DNA from: Brevibacillus sp. SYP-B805
Lineage (GTDB): Bacteria; Bacillota; Bacilli; Brevibacillales; Brevibacillaceae
Direction of reading: 5' to 3'
Assembly (NCBI RefSeq): GCF_011059135.1
Contig: NZ_JAALGD010000006.1
Coordinates: 62,001-126,000 of the forward strand
DNA length: 64,000 nt
In this document: positions 34,281 to 43,507 of the stretch, in pieces
How the letters are laid out: every line of letters begins with the position of its first letter
Position numbering within the stretch: the stretch's first letter is position 1
Translations under genes and position numbers: made by a program
The notes under the pieces: generated by a model
What the model was told of the DNA's origin: nothing
Seen by the model: only the letters and a program-made list of their open reading frames with translations
Databases searched by the model: none

Positions 34281-34297
34281 TTAGTATCTGGTACTAA
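34281..34297 (-). promoter_or_regulatory. FapR-like operator before fabH
   Basis: TTAGTATCTGGTACTAA, an inverted repeat (TTAGTA...TACTAA) matching the FapR consensus for malonyl-CoA-responsive control of fatty-acid and phospholipid genes in Bacillus. Confidence 0.8.
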
Positions 34298-34416
34298 TTT
34301 TTGATTGCACCATCTTTTTTAACAGACTTTTTTGAAAACGAAAGACAAATCCTCCCTTTTTTATTAAAATAAATGCAATCAGTAAAATTTTTTCTAAAGA
34401 ATAAGAGGTGGCGGGC

Positions 34417-35307
34417 ATGAAAAAAGTGCTGGTGATGGGCGGTACCATGTTTTTTGGCAAGCGGCTGGTGGAGAAGCTGCTGCAGCAAGGAATGGAGGTT
34501 ACGATCGCGACCCGGGGAAGAACGGCCGATCCGTTTGCCGATCGTGTGGAACGGCTCGTGATCGACAGGGAGAACAGGGAGACGCTGGAGGCTGCTTTCC
34601 GGGGGAGAAGCTGGGATGTGGTGTACGACCAAACATGCTATTCGCCCCAAGAGGCTCTTGATACGAAAGAGATCCTGGACGGGCGGATAGGACGGTATAT
34701 CTTTACCTCCACCATGGCGGTCTACGACCATGGCAGCGGCAAGAGGGAAGAAGATTTTGATCCCCGCGCTTACGCTGTCGGGAAATTGGGTGACAGACGC
34801 GCCTACATAGGGGTGGCCGGCTATCAGGAAGCCAAGCGGGCGTCCGAAGCGGTGCTGTTGACCAATCCGGCTTTTCCGGTTGTGGCGATCCGCTTCCCGC
34901 TGGTCATCGGCCCCGACGATTTCACCAACCGTCTTCGTTTCCATGTGGAACATATCGCCCGGGAAATCCCGATGGGTATCTCCAATCCGGACAATTACGT
35001 CGACTTCATTTCGTCTGAAGACGCGGCCCGGACGCTGGCCTGGCTGGGAGAAAGCGATGTCGTCGGGCCGTTTAATGCTTCCTCCCACGGGGAGATGCGG
35101 CTGCGGGAGCTGGTGGGAATGATCGAGGAACTGGTGGGGAAAAAAGCGATCCTCGTTCCCGAAGCGGGTCCCGGGCATGATTCCCCGTACGCGATGCCCG
35201 GTTCGTGGTCGCTTTGCATCGACAAGATCAAGCAGGCCGGTTTTGCACCAAGTCATGTCCGCGACTGGCTCCCCTCCCTGTTGGCCGGGTATCTGTCGCA
35301 ATTGTGA
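34417..35307 (+). CDS. NAD(P)-dependent epimerase/dehydratase-like protein
   Basis: 296 residues. An extended-SDR Rossmann start VLVMGGTMFFGKRLVEKLL (glycine-rich loop at residues 6-13) is followed by FTSTMAVYDHG and GYQEAKRASEAVL, the expected Tyr-x3-Lys region. This version resembles sugar-epimerase-like proteins (isoflavone-reductase or CSP41 type). Substrate unknown. ATG after AAGAGGTGGCGGG. It diverges from fabH, so the FapR-like box could affect both directions. Confidence 0.88.
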   Translation: MKKVLVMGGTMFFGKRLVEKLLQQGMEVTIATRGRTADPFADRVERLVIDRENRETLEAAFRGRSWDVVYDQTCYSPQEALDTKEILDGRIGRYIFTSTMAVYDHGSGKREEDFDPRAYAVGKLGDRRAYIGVAGYQEAKRASEAVLLTNPAFPVVAIRFPLVIGPDDFTNRLRFHVEHIAREIPMGISNPDNYVDFISSEDAARTLAWLGESDVVGPFNASSHGEMRLRELVGMIEELVGKKAILVPEAGPGHDSPYAMPGSWSLCIDKIKQAGFAPSHVRDWLPSLLAGYLSQL

Positions 35308-35347
35308 TTCATGGTGAAAAATTTATTAAATTTTTTTTAACGAATGA

Positions 35348-35376
35348 TTGACGTAGCAGTTCCCAATTTCTACAAT
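35348..35376 (+). promoter_or_regulatory. Sigma-A promoter for the MFS gene
   Basis: TTGACG at 35348-35353 and TACAAT at 35371-35376 with exactly 17 bases between, in an AT-rich gap 62 bases before the start. Confidence 0.75.
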
Positions 35377-35437
35377 AGGAGGCACCGATAGATAGAAACT
35401 CCTCAAGCAGGGGTTGAGAGCGAGGGAGAACGGAGAG

Positions 35438-36667
35438 ATGGGCAGGCTGCAATCCTTTTTGCGCGAGTATCACCCCATTGTGCATTCCCTGGTGGCGGGG
35501 ACTGTGTTTGTACGTGCGGCCAGCTCGATGAGCATGCCGTTTTTGTTTATTTATCTGTCCAAAAACACCGACATGGATCTGGCAACCATCGGGCTAACCA
35601 TCGGGGCAGGTTCGCTGGCGGGGACGGTGGGCGGCTTTGTCGGCGGGACGCTCTCCGACATCATCGGCAGGCGCCGCGTCATGCTGGCCGCCCTGTATCT
35701 GTGGGTCTTCGTCTTTTTTGGCTTTGCCTACGGGGAAAGCCCGTGGTTTTTTTTCCTGCTCAATGTGCTGAGCGGGCTGTGCCGGTCTTTCTATGAACCG
35801 GTTTCGCAGGCATTGATGGCGGATTTGACGCCGCCGGATAAACGGTACCGCGTCTTCGCCATGCGCTACACGGCGATCAACCTGGGGGTGGCTGTCGGCC
35901 CGATCATCGGCGCGCTCCTCGCGCTGCAGGGAGATGCCCTGCCTTTTTTGCTGACAGGTGCGATCTATCTGCTGTATGTGATCAGCCTGCAGTTTTTGCT
36001 CCATTTCTTCGGCATCAGGCAGATCGAAGGGCAGAAGAAGGAGCAGATCACCTTTAAAAAAGCGTGGGATGTCGTGATCCACGATGCGGCTTTCCGTTTT
36101 TACATCATTGGCGGAATCCTCGGGGCGATCGGGTATTCCCAGATGTCAAGCACGCTCTCCAAGTTCGTGGAGATGACGGTACCCGACGGCATGAAGCTGT
36201 TTGCGGTATTGATGAGCGTCAACGCCATCGTGGTCGTGCTGCTGCAGATTCCCTGTGCCAGATGGTCGGAAAAAAGGACGCCCATTCAGAGCATCCTGGT
36301 GGGCAACCTGATGTATGCGCTGGGGGATCTGGGTTACGCGATGGCCGACGGTTGGATCCTCTTCATCCTGTCGATGGCGGTATTCACCCTGGGGGAAATC
36401 CTGACGTTTACCTCGTCCGATGTCATGATCGACCGCCTGGCTCCGGAAGAGATGCGCGGTGCCTACTACGGGGCCAAAAGCTTCAGCAACATCGGTCACT
36501 TTGTGGGGCCGTGGCTGGGGGGCATCCTGCTGGCGCATTACAGCGGTTCCGTGCTGTTCACGACCGTGGCGGCGATCTCCATGCTCGGCAGCGTTTTCTA
36601 CTGGGCAGGCGACCGCGCCTACTTTCTGCGCACCGGTCACCATATCTCCCGCAGGCACGCCGGATAA
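35438..36667 (+). CDS. MFS drug-type transporter
   Basis: 409 residues, about 12 transmembrane segments. The GGTLSDIIGRRRVM loop between segments 2 and 3 is the MFS A-motif, and GVAVGPIIGALLA resembles the motif C of drug:H+ antiporters. Probably exports small hydrophobic compounds; substrate unknown. ATG after GAGGGAGAACGGAGAG is preferred over an in-frame ATG eight codons earlier. Own promoter upstream; the next gene converges with it. Confidence 0.88.
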   Translation: MGRLQSFLREYHPIVHSLVAGTVFVRAASSMSMPFLFIYLSKNTDMDLATIGLTIGAGSLAGTVGGFVGGTLSDIIGRRRVMLAALYLWVFVFFGFAYGESPWFFFLLNVLSGLCRSFYEPVSQALMADLTPPDKRYRVFAMRYTAINLGVAVGPIIGALLALQGDALPFLLTGAIYLLYVISLQFLLHFFGIRQIEGQKKEQITFKKAWDVVIHDAAFRFYIIGGILGAIGYSQMSSTLSKFVEMTVPDGMKLFAVLMSVNAIVVVLLQIPCARWSEKRTPIQSILVGNLMYALGDLGYAMADGWILFILSMAVFTLGEILTFTSSDVMIDRLAPEEMRGAYYGAKSFSNIGHFVGPWLGGILLAHYSGSVLFTTVAAISMLGSVFYWAGDRAYFLRTGHHISRRHAG

Positions 36668-36675
36668 GCATCCCG

Positions 36676-37476
36676 CTATTCCAGCGCCTGCATGATCCGG
36701 TCCGCGATCCGTTGGTATCCGGCGTGATTCGGGTGGAAATGATCCGTGTACAGGTACTTATTCTCTTTTTGCACAAACAGGTCGTACGTGGGGACCACCA
36801 TCACGCCCGGAACGCGGGAAGCGATCTCCGCGGCTTTCCCGTTCCAGGCCAGAACGGGGGCTGCTGTCTCCTGCGCCGCTTCCGTATCGCCGAAAGGATT
36901 GTACAGGGCCGTATAAAGGATCGGCGCTTTGCCGTTCAGCTCCCGCAGTTGGGAGAGGATCTTCCCGAAATTGGTCGTCAGGCTGTTCATGGCCGCGTCC
37001 AATTTTTTTTCATCCAGCTGATAGACGCCGCCGCTCTGCTGAAATAAGTCGTTGCCGCCAATCGTAAATACGATCAGATCGGCATCGGCCACCAGCCGCC
37101 TGATCTGGGGCTGCTCCAGCTGGGCCAACAGGCCGGACGACTGCTGGCCGTTGATGGCCAGATTGTGCAGGATGAGCGATTGATGGCGCTGTTTCTCCAG
37201 CGCTTCCCGTACCAGGCCGACATAACCGAGGCCGCTGGCGTCCCCCGCACCTCTGGTAAGCGAGTCGCCCAGCGCCACGACCGTCAGCTTCCCCTGCTCG
37301 GGCAGGGGGGCGGATGGCGCAACCGGTTTGCTGCCGGCGGATGGCGCCATCCCTTGGCCGGAGCGGAGCAGGAAGGGGTTCAGGGCGAGCAGAAATCCTG
37401 CGATGAAAAGGAGCAGGGAGAGAACCGAGATCGTAAAGGTGGTCCGCCATAACGTTTGTCCGGTGCGAAGATGCAT
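36676..37476 (-). CDS. SGNH/GDSL-family esterase, membrane-anchored
   Basis: 266 residues. An N-terminal transmembrane anchor (TTFTISVLSLLLFIAGFLLA, about 11-30) and a Pro/Ser linker precede the hydrolase. Catalytic Ser is in VALGDSLTRG, the oxyanion residues in INGQ and GGND, and the Asp-x2-His pair in TDHFHPNH near the C-terminus. This is YpmR-like, an extracytoplasmic lipase/esterase. ATG after AGGAGGGATGCGGG. Confidence 0.9.
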   Translation of the reverse strand: MHLRTGQTLWRTTFTISVLSLLLFIAGFLLALNPFLLRSGQGMAPSAGSKPVAPSAPLPEQGKLTVVALGDSLTRGAGDASGLGYVGLVREALEKQRHQSLILHNLAINGQQSSGLLAQLEQPQIRRLVADADLIVFTIGGNDLFQQSGGVYQLDEKKLDAAMNSLTTNFGKILSQLRELNGKAPILYTALYNPFGDTEAAQETAAPVLAWNGKAAEIASRVPGVMVVPTYDLFVQKENKYLYTDHFHPNHAGYQRIADRIMQALE

Positions 37477-37613
37477 CCCGCATCCCTCCTCGTCTGTATT
37501 GGGGTCTTTCCAAGCGTTCATGGTATAATGGTAATGCTTTGCCATTCAATACGTAGTGTACCATAAATAAATTTCGCATGTTGGCAGGCTTCAGAAGGAA
37601 AGGTGAGAAGCGC

Positions 37614-38573
37614 ATGGCGGATGTGGTGCTGTCTGTCTCCGGCCTCAAGAAGGCGATCGGGCGGCGGACAATCATCCATGACATTACGTTCGATGTGATG
37701 GCGGGGGAAGTGTTTGGCTTTCTCGGGCCCAACGGCGCAGGGAAAACCACCACGATCCGCATGCTGGTGGGACTGGCTTCCGCGGACGGCGGGGAGATCC
37801 GCATCGGCGGCATTTCCCTTTTCGACCGTTTTCCCGACGCGATCCGGCAGGTGGGGTGTATCGTGGAAAATCCGGAAATGTACAAGTTTATGACCGGGCG
37901 GGAAAATCTGGAGCACTTCGCCCGGATGAGCGGCGATGTGACGGCGGAGCGGATTGAGGAGGTCATCCGCTTCGTGGAACTGACCCACGCGATCGACGAC
38001 AAGGTGAAAACCTATTCGCTTGGCATGCGGCAGCGGCTGGGGATTGCCCAGGCGCTGCTGCACAGGCCGCGCCTGCTGATTCTGGACGAACCGACGAACG
38101 GCCTCGATCCGGCGGGGATTCGGGAACTGCGCCGGTTTATCCGCCGTTTGGCGGAAGAGGAGGGGCTCGCGGTCTTTATATCCAGCCATCTGTTGAGCGA
38201 GATCGAGATGATGTGCGACCGGGTGGCCATCATCGACAAGGGGCGGGTCATCTCCGTCGGGGCGGTCAACACCTTGATGGCGCAGTTCGCCGATCGGGTG
38301 GAATGGACGTTCGCCCCGGACGCCTGCGCGCGTGCCGTGGAAGTGCTGCGGACGCTGTCCTTTGTGCAGGAGGTATGGCCGTCCGTCGAGGGGAAGGTAA
38401 AATGCCGGATGGATACGGAGCGTATCGCGGAAGCCAATCAGGCGCTGGTGGAAGCCGGTGTCCCCGTCCTTGGCATCGCCGCGCGGACGGTTACGCTGGA
38501 GGATCTGTTCCTGACGCTTACCGGGGGAGGTGCCGATCGTGAAACACAGCATGTTGGGGCTCGTCCGGAATGA
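37614..38573 (+). CDS. ABC transporter ATP-binding protein
   Basis: 319 residues. Walker A GPNGAGKTT at residues 38-46, signature YSLGMRQRLGIAQALL, Walker B LLILDEPTNGLDP and switch His in SSHLLSEIE. The C-terminal ~90 residues form the regulatory extension typical of ABC-2 exporters (antibiotic-resistance-type pumps). ATG after AAGGTGAGAAGCGC. It overlaps the next gene, the membrane partner. Confidence 0.95.
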   Translation: MADVVLSVSGLKKAIGRRTIIHDITFDVMAGEVFGFLGPNGAGKTTTIRMLVGLASADGGEIRIGGISLFDRFPDAIRQVGCIVENPEMYKFMTGRENLEHFARMSGDVTAERIEEVIRFVELTHAIDDKVKTYSLGMRQRLGIAQALLHRPRLLILDEPTNGLDPAGIRELRRFIRRLAEEEGLAVFISSHLLSEIEMMCDRVAIIDKGRVISVGAVNTLMAQFADRVEWTFAPDACARAVEVLRTLSFVQEVWPSVEGKVKCRMDTERIAEANQALVEAGVPVLGIAARTVTLEDLFLTLTGGGADRETQHVGARPE

Positions 38574-39534
38574 AACGATGAAATTGCTGCGCCGCCGCCG
38601 GTTTCTCGTCGTGCTCCTGATCCTGGCCGTCCTGATCCCGATCTTCACGTATGCGCAGTACCGGGCGGTGCAGACGGCCCAGGAGCGGCTGGGAACGTCG
38701 GACTGGCGGGCGCTTTTACAGCAGCAGATCGTCGATACGCAGAATCGGCTGGCTTCCAGCCGCTTGCCTGAGGAATGGCGGCAGTTCCTGAAAATACGGG
38801 TGCAGCAGCAGCAGTACTATCTGGATCACGACATCAACCCGAATGCGCCCGGCGGCCCCTCCTTCGCCCGCGGATTCATGGATCAGGCCGTTTCCCTCTT
38901 CCTGCCGATGATGATCGTGGTCCTGGCCGTTGATCTGGTATCGGCGGAGCACAGCGAAGGGACCATCAAGCTGCTGCTGACCCGGCCGGTGCGGCGGTGG
39001 GAGGTGCTGACGAGCAAGCTGCTGACATTGATCCTTTTCGTCTCCTTGACCGTCCTGGCGGCGTTGATCATGGCTTATTTGATCTCGGGGCTGGTCTTTG
39101 GCTACTCCGGCTGGGACTTGCCGGTGCTCACCGGCTTTCGCATCGTCGGGAGCGAACTGGATACTTCCGGGGTCTTTATGGTTCCGCAGTGGCAGTATCT
39201 CTTCATGCAGTACGGGCTGGGCTGGTTTGTCAGCGTCATCGTCGGCATCATCTCCCTGATGGTCTCCGTGCTGGTGCGCAGCGCCGCGGCCGGCATGGGA
39301 ATCATGATGGCCGCCCTGATCAGCGGGACGATCCTGACGCAGATGGCTTCCTCATGGGAATCGGCCAAGTACCTGTTCGTCGTCAATCTGCAAATCACCG
39401 ATTACCTGGCAGGCACGCTGCCGCCGATCAAGGGCATGACCCTACCTTTTTCCCTCGCGGTTCTGAGCGTTTGGGGGGCTGTCGCCCTGTTGGTGGCCTA
39501 TGCCGTGTTTATCCGGCGCGATGTCACATCGTAA
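38539..39534 (+). CDS. ABC-2-type transporter permease
   Basis: 331 residues with six hydrophobic segments. A large extracytoplasmic loop after segment 1 (about 30-115) is followed by VDLVSAEHSEGTIKLLLTRPVRRWEVLTSK, the ABC-2 coupling motif that docks on the ATPase. GTG at 38539 is chosen because GGGGGAGG lies eight bases upstream. It starts inside the ATPase gene, so the two are translationally coupled. Substrate unknown. Confidence 0.92.
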   Translation: MKHSMLGLVRNETMKLLRRRRFLVVLLILAVLIPIFTYAQYRAVQTAQERLGTSDWRALLQQQIVDTQNRLASSRLPEEWRQFLKIRVQQQQYYLDHDINPNAPGGPSFARGFMDQAVSLFLPMMIVVLAVDLVSAEHSEGTIKLLLTRPVRRWEVLTSKLLTLILFVSLTVLAALIMAYLISGLVFGYSGWDLPVLTGFRIVGSELDTSGVFMVPQWQYLFMQYGLGWFVSVIVGIISLMVSVLVRSAAAGMGIMMAALISGTILTQMASSWESAKYLFVVNLQITDYLAGTLPPIKGMTLPFSLAVLSVWGAVALLVAYAVFIRRDVTS

Positions 39535-39548
39535 CAAGGAGGGAAAAG

Positions 39549-39734
39549 ATGGGCAGCAGTATAGGGATTCCCGGTTTGATCCTGCTTTCGGTGCTGGCGT
39601 TGTTTGCAATTGTTGTGGTTCTCGCCATTGCCAGCGTAAGACGGGGATGGTCGGGCAAAAGAGAGCAGGAAAGATTGGCAGAAATCGAGAAGCGGCTTCA
39701 GAGATTGGAAGAAAAAGAAAAAGAGAGAAGCTGA
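39549..39734 (+). CDS. Small single-pass membrane protein
   Basis: 61 residues. One transmembrane helix (GLILLSVLALFAIVVVLAIA, about 9-28) and a charged coiled-coil tail (EIEKRLQRLEEKEKER). ATG after AAGGAGGGAAAAG, 14 bases past the permease, so it belongs to the ABC operon and may be an accessory subunit. A terminator overlaps its stop. Confidence 0.7.
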   Translation: MGSSIGIPGLILLSVLALFAIVVVLAIASVRRGWSGKREQERLAEIEKRLQRLEEKEKERS

Positions 39735-39757
39735 GGTGAACTTCGCTTCTCTCTTTC
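39722..39757 (+). terminator. Terminator of the ABC operon
   Basis: AGAGAGAAGC pairs with GCTTCTCTCT, followed by TTCTCTT. The first arm encodes the last codons of the small membrane protein. Confidence 0.7.
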
Positions 39758-39789
39758 TCTTCGCCGGGCATGCCCGGCTTCCTGTTGTG

Positions 39790-41214
39790 TTATGGTTGGT
39801 TCCACGTAAGCTGCTTGGCCAACTCTGTCAGGTCATTCAACGAGATGCCGCTTGCGGTCATCACCACGTAGAGGGAATGGTTTGCCTTCGTCGCATAAAA
39901 ATGTACGGCGTGTTGGGCCCCTGCGTGGTCGGCGGGGACCGCCTGCGGGTCGTAAGTGACGCCGATGGCCTGCTCACCGTCAATCTGGAATACCTGCGTG
40001 TCGGTGAACGTGCCGGGCACGGACAAGTTGTGCGGCCCCGGATTGCTGCGTGTTACTTCGATCTTGATGGCATCGACGTTGCGGTGATACATCAGCGACA
40101 CATGGGTCACCCGCTGGCTTGTTTCCGACTCATACCGCAAGGAGACGGAAGAAAGGGCGAATCCGCTCGGCGGTTGGCTGATCGACGGGATCGGGATATC
40201 GGAAGCGCGTACCGCCGTCTCCACATCGGTAAAGGTGGACAGCGTAATTTGCGGTTCCGCTGCCACTGCTGCCTTGTTTTGACCGCCGTCCTGGGATGCA
40301 GTCGTATCCTTGGGATGCTCCCCGATGCTGGCGATGCCTTGGACGGTATTTCCCGGCTGCTTGGCTGCGGCCGCATCCGCCATCGTTTTCGCATCAACGG
40401 CAGGAACCGCCGCTGTCGCCGCCGGTTGTCCCGCTGCCTGCTTGTCGTTTCCGGCTGCCGACCGGGTGTCGCGGGACGCGATCATTTTTCCGATGTCGGC
40501 CGGAGGGCCTGCCACCGGCAGCGTCGTAATGGCCTTTTCGTTGACGGGCTGCTGTGTGCCAGGCGCTGCAGGGGATGGCGTATCCTGTGCCTGCTGTTTC
40601 GGTTGGCTGGACGCCCTTTTTGGCTGGGCATCGGCCGGTGGAACCGTGTTTCCGGATGCTGCGGGCTGCTCCGCCGATCTCTTTTTCTCCACCGGTGCCT
40701 CTTGTATCACCGGTACCCCATGCTTCACCGGCGTCTCTTCCTGTTCCACATGCGCCGCTTCCTGTTGCTTGGGCGGTTCGGTCGCCATCGCCAACTGCGG
40801 TTGGCTGGCAGGTGCCGCATTGCCGGCGGCTTGCTGCAGTGCCGAATGATGGGCTGATTCCTGCAGTCCGCCCTGCATCTCTTTCAGGCTGAATGCCCCG
40901 ACAGCCAACAGAATGGCAGCCGCCCCGATCCAACCAAGCTGCTGGTAGCGGCGCGGGAACCGTTTTCTCGCGGAAGGGGACATAACGGTTGCAGTAGCAG
41001 GGGAAGACGGGACAGCCAACTGATAGACGGCATGCATGATGCGGTCTTCCAAATGCGCGGAAGGCTGCGGATACTCTTTCATGAACATGACCTCCTCGTC
41101 GCTTGTGAAGTTCGCCTCCAACCAGTTCAGACAATCATCGCACGTTTCGATGTGAGTCAGGTCGGCGTTGTCCGCATCGTGCATCCAGTCTTGTCTAAAT
41201 TCCTGGCAGTTCAT
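39790..41214 (-). CDS. Membrane anti-sigma factor (ZAS-type) with long Pro/Ala linker
   Basis: 474 residues. The N-terminal zinc-type anti-sigma motif H-x3-C-x2-C (HIETCDDC; His21, Cys25, Cys28) binds the ECF sigma factor. One transmembrane helix follows (about 93-110). Outside the membrane lies an unusually long Pro/Ala/Gln-rich linker (~115-320), then a folded C-terminal domain (~330-474) resembling outer sensory domains of such anti-sigmas. It overlaps the sigma gene by 20 bases, ensuring co-production. A zinc-disulfide or proteolysis signal is possible but not shown. Confidence 0.85.
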   Translation of the reverse strand: MNCQEFRQDWMHDADNADLTHIETCDDCLNWLEANFTSDEEVMFMKEYPQPSAHLEDRIMHAVYQLAVPSSPATATVMSPSARKRFPRRYQQLGWIGAAAILLAVGAFSLKEMQGGLQESAHHSALQQAAGNAAPASQPQLAMATEPPKQQEAAHVEQEETPVKHGVPVIQEAPVEKKRSAEQPAASGNTVPPADAQPKRASSQPKQQAQDTPSPAAPGTQQPVNEKAITTLPVAGPPADIGKMIASRDTRSAAGNDKQAAGQPAATAAVPAVDAKTMADAAAAKQPGNTVQGIASIGEHPKDTTASQDGGQNKAAVAAEPQITLSTFTDVETAVRASDIPIPSISQPPSGFALSSVSLRYESETSQRVTHVSLMYHRNVDAIKIEVTRSNPGPHNLSVPGTFTDTQVFQIDGEQAIGVTYDPQAVPADHAGAQHAVHFYATKANHSLYVVMTASGISLNDLTELAKQLTWNQP

Positions 41215-41764
41215 GAACGAGCCCTCCTTCCTGTTGACCTAAGATCTTGGCGAGTTCCTGGCGTGCGCGCAGGTAACGGACGCGGGCGGTTGATTCAGCC
41301 ACGCCCAGGAGCGCGGCGATTTTTTCAAACGGATATTCATGCGTGCAGCGCAGCACGATCACTTCCCGATACGTGTCGGACAGCTTGGCGAACGCTTCCT
41401 GGATTTCCCGGCGCTGTTCCTTGCCAAGGAGCGATTCCTGCGGGGATTCATCCCGGACCTGCGAAGGGATATAGGCCAATTGGTCATCGGAATCGTAATA
41501 CTTGCGCCGGCGCAGAAAGTCGATCGTCTTGTTGCGCGCCAGCGTGTGCAGCCACGTGGAGAAATGGCTGTCCCCCCGGTAGGTGGAGAGCTTCTCGTAC
41601 GCTTTGACGAAAACCTCCTGCGTCAGATCCTCCGCGTCTGATCGATTGTTGACCATTTTGTAAATAAACACGAAAATCATGTGTTGGTATCGCTGGATCA
41701 GTTCGCGGTACGCTTCCACGTCGCCTTCCATGATCCGCTGGATGATTTCAGCATCGGAATGCAT
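41195..41764 (-). CDS. ECF-family RNA polymerase sigma factor
   Basis: 189 residues. Region 2 (about 15-95): YRELIQRYQHMIFVFIYKMV, RSDAEDLTQEVFVKAYEKL, and FSTWLHTLARNKTIDFLRRR for -10 recognition. Region 4 (about 120-175): LSDTYREVIVLRCTHEYPFE and IAALLGVAESTARVRYLRAR, a helix-turn-helix for the -35 element. ATG after GGGAGG; TTG one codon upstream is possible. The next gene is its anti-sigma factor. A possible autoregulatory promoter sits 28 bases before the start. Confidence 0.95.
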   Translation of the reverse strand: MHSDAEIIQRIMEGDVEAYRELIQRYQHMIFVFIYKMVNNRSDAEDLTQEVFVKAYEKLSTYRGDSHFSTWLHTLARNKTIDFLRRRKYYDSDDQLAYIPSQVRDESPQESLLGKEQRREIQEAFAKLSDTYREVIVLRCTHEYPFEKIAALLGVAESTARVRYLRARQELAKILGQQEGGLVHELPGI

Positions 41765-41791
41765 CAATCTCCGGCCTCCCTTCCCTTTATC

Positions 41792-41818
41792 AGACGATCT
41801 CTCTCTTTCATCTGTTTC
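41792..41818 (-). promoter_or_regulatory. Possible ECF-type autoregulatory promoter
   Basis: On the minus strand GAAAC and CGTCT are separated by 17 bases, between the helicase stop and the sigma gene. This resembles the GAAAC/CGTC promoters of Bacillus ECF sigma factors such as SigM, SigX and SigV. Confidence 0.5.
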
Positions 41819-41821
41819 CGT

Positions 41822-43507
41822 TTATGCGAGAAAATCTTTCATTTGGGCTATGGTGTAGCGGTACCCCTGTTCGATCAGGAACAGCTGGCGGTGCAGGGCA
41901 AATTCCTGTTCGCGCGTGTCCCGTGTCACCAGCGTGTAAAAATGGGCGGTATTGTCCGCCGGTTTGGGACGCAGGATACGTCCCAGGCGCTGGGCTTCTT
42001 CCTGACGGGAACCAAAGGTCCCGGACAATTGGATCGCCACATTGGCATCCGGCAGATCTACGGCGAAATTGGCCACCTTGGAGACGATCAGCCGCGTGAG
42101 TTCCCCATTTTTAAACAGGGTGTACAGGCGCTCGCGTTCGCGTTCCGGCGTTTTGCCCGTGATCAGCGGGATGCCGCAGGCACGCGCTATTTCTTCGAGC
42201 TGCTTCAGGTACTGCCCGATGATCAGCACGCGGTCCTCCCGGTGGCGCTCCAGCAGTTTTTTGACCACTTCCAGCTTATGAGGGTTTTCTGCCGCAATGC
42301 GATATTTCTGCTGCGGGGTGGCATAGGCATACCGTTCGCGCAGGAGCGGATCTATCGGAAGCCGGATTTCGGTACAGCGCGCTTCCGCGATCCAGCCCTT
42401 CTCCTCCAGGTCTTTCCAGGGCATCTCGAACTTTTTCGGGCCGATCAGCGTAAAGACATCGCCTTCCCGGCCGTCTTCCCGCACGAGCGTCGCCGTCAAA
42501 CCGAGCCGCCGTTTGGCCTGGATGCCGGCGGTTACGCGGAAAACGGGGGCGGGAAGCAAATGGACTTCGTCATAGATAATCAATCCCCAGTCGCGCTCTG
42601 TCAAGAGCTTCAGGTGCGGATAGTCGTCTTCTGCGGCGTCAGGCCGATAGGTCAGGATTTGATAGGTGGCGACGGTTACCGGCTTGATTTCCTTTTTGTC
42701 GCCGGTATATTCGCCGACCTGCTCCGCTGTCAGCGTGGTCTTGTCCAGCAGTTCGGCGATCCACTGCCGTACGGAAGTGGCGTTGGTGGTGAGAATCAGG
42801 GTGGCGGTTTTCAGCTTGTCGATGGCCCCGAGCCCCACAATCGTCTTTCCCGCTCCGCAGGGCAGGACCAGCACGCCGCTCCCGCCATAGACCGAACCGC
42901 CCGCATAGAAGGTATCGACGGCCTCCTGCTGGTAATCGCGCAGGGCAAACGGCTTTCCGGCGGAGGTGCAGCCGCGCAGTTCCACGTGACACGGCTCTCC
43001 GGCCGAATAACCGGCCACATCCTGCACCGGATACCCCAATTTGATCAGCTCCTGCTTGATCAGGCCGCGTGCATGCAGCGCGATCCTGTACGCGGCAGGC
43101 CCCAGCCTGTCGCCGAGCAAGCGCGCCACCTCTTTGTAACCGGCCAATTCCGCCAGCAGCACGCTGTCCTCACTCACCAGGACAAGGTGCTCTTCCCATT
43201 TCTCCAGGCGGATGCGGCCGAAGCGGGACATCACATCGTGGATTTCCCCGGCAATCGCAGGAGGCACGCCGTATTTGCTGTAGGCATGCAGCGCATCGAT
43301 CACCTTCCCGGCCGTCAGCCCGCTGGACGCCGCATTCCACAGCGAGAGGGGCGTGATCCGATAGGTGTGTATGTATTCCGGGCTTTTCACCAGCTCGGCG
43401 AAGCCGGACAGAGCCTGCCGGGCCTCCGAAAAAAGCGGATTCTGCACTTCCAGAAGAATCGTACGGTCGCTTTGCACGATGAGGGGCAGGTGCGGTTGAA
43501 AGGACAT
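41822..43507 (-). CDS. XPB-type DNA repair helicase (SF2)
   Basis: 561 residues. An N-terminal ~185-residue XPB-specific region precedes the helicase core. FALRDYQQEAVDTF is the Q-motif-like start, followed by Walker A PCGAGKTIV (216-224), DEVH box (313-316), GLTATLVREDG (motif III) and QLSGTFGSRQEEAQRLGRILRPK (motifs V/VI). Bacterial XPB proteins unwind damaged DNA 3' to 5' and may act with a nuclease; no Bax1-like gene is adjacent. ATG after GAGGTGTTCACC. Confidence 0.93.
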   Translation of the reverse strand: MSFQPHLPLIVQSDRTILLEVQNPLFSEARQALSGFAELVKSPEYIHTYRITPLSLWNAASSGLTAGKVIDALHAYSKYGVPPAIAGEIHDVMSRFGRIRLEKWEEHLVLVSEDSVLLAELAGYKEVARLLGDRLGPAAYRIALHARGLIKQELIKLGYPVQDVAGYSAGEPCHVELRGCTSAGKPFALRDYQQEAVDTFYAGGSVYGGSGVLVLPCGAGKTIVGLGAIDKLKTATLILTTNATSVRQWIAELLDKTTLTAEQVGEYTGDKKEIKPVTVATYQILTYRPDAAEDDYPHLKLLTERDWGLIIYDEVHLLPAPVFRVTAGIQAKRRLGLTATLVREDGREGDVFTLIGPKKFEMPWKDLEEKGWIAEARCTEIRLPIDPLLRERYAYATPQQKYRIAAENPHKLEVVKKLLERHREDRVLIIGQYLKQLEEIARACGIPLITGKTPERERERLYTLFKNGELTRLIVSKVANFAVDLPDANVAIQLSGTFGSRQEEAQRLGRILRPKPADNTAHFYTLVTRDTREQEFALHRQLFLIEQGYRYTIAQMKDFLA

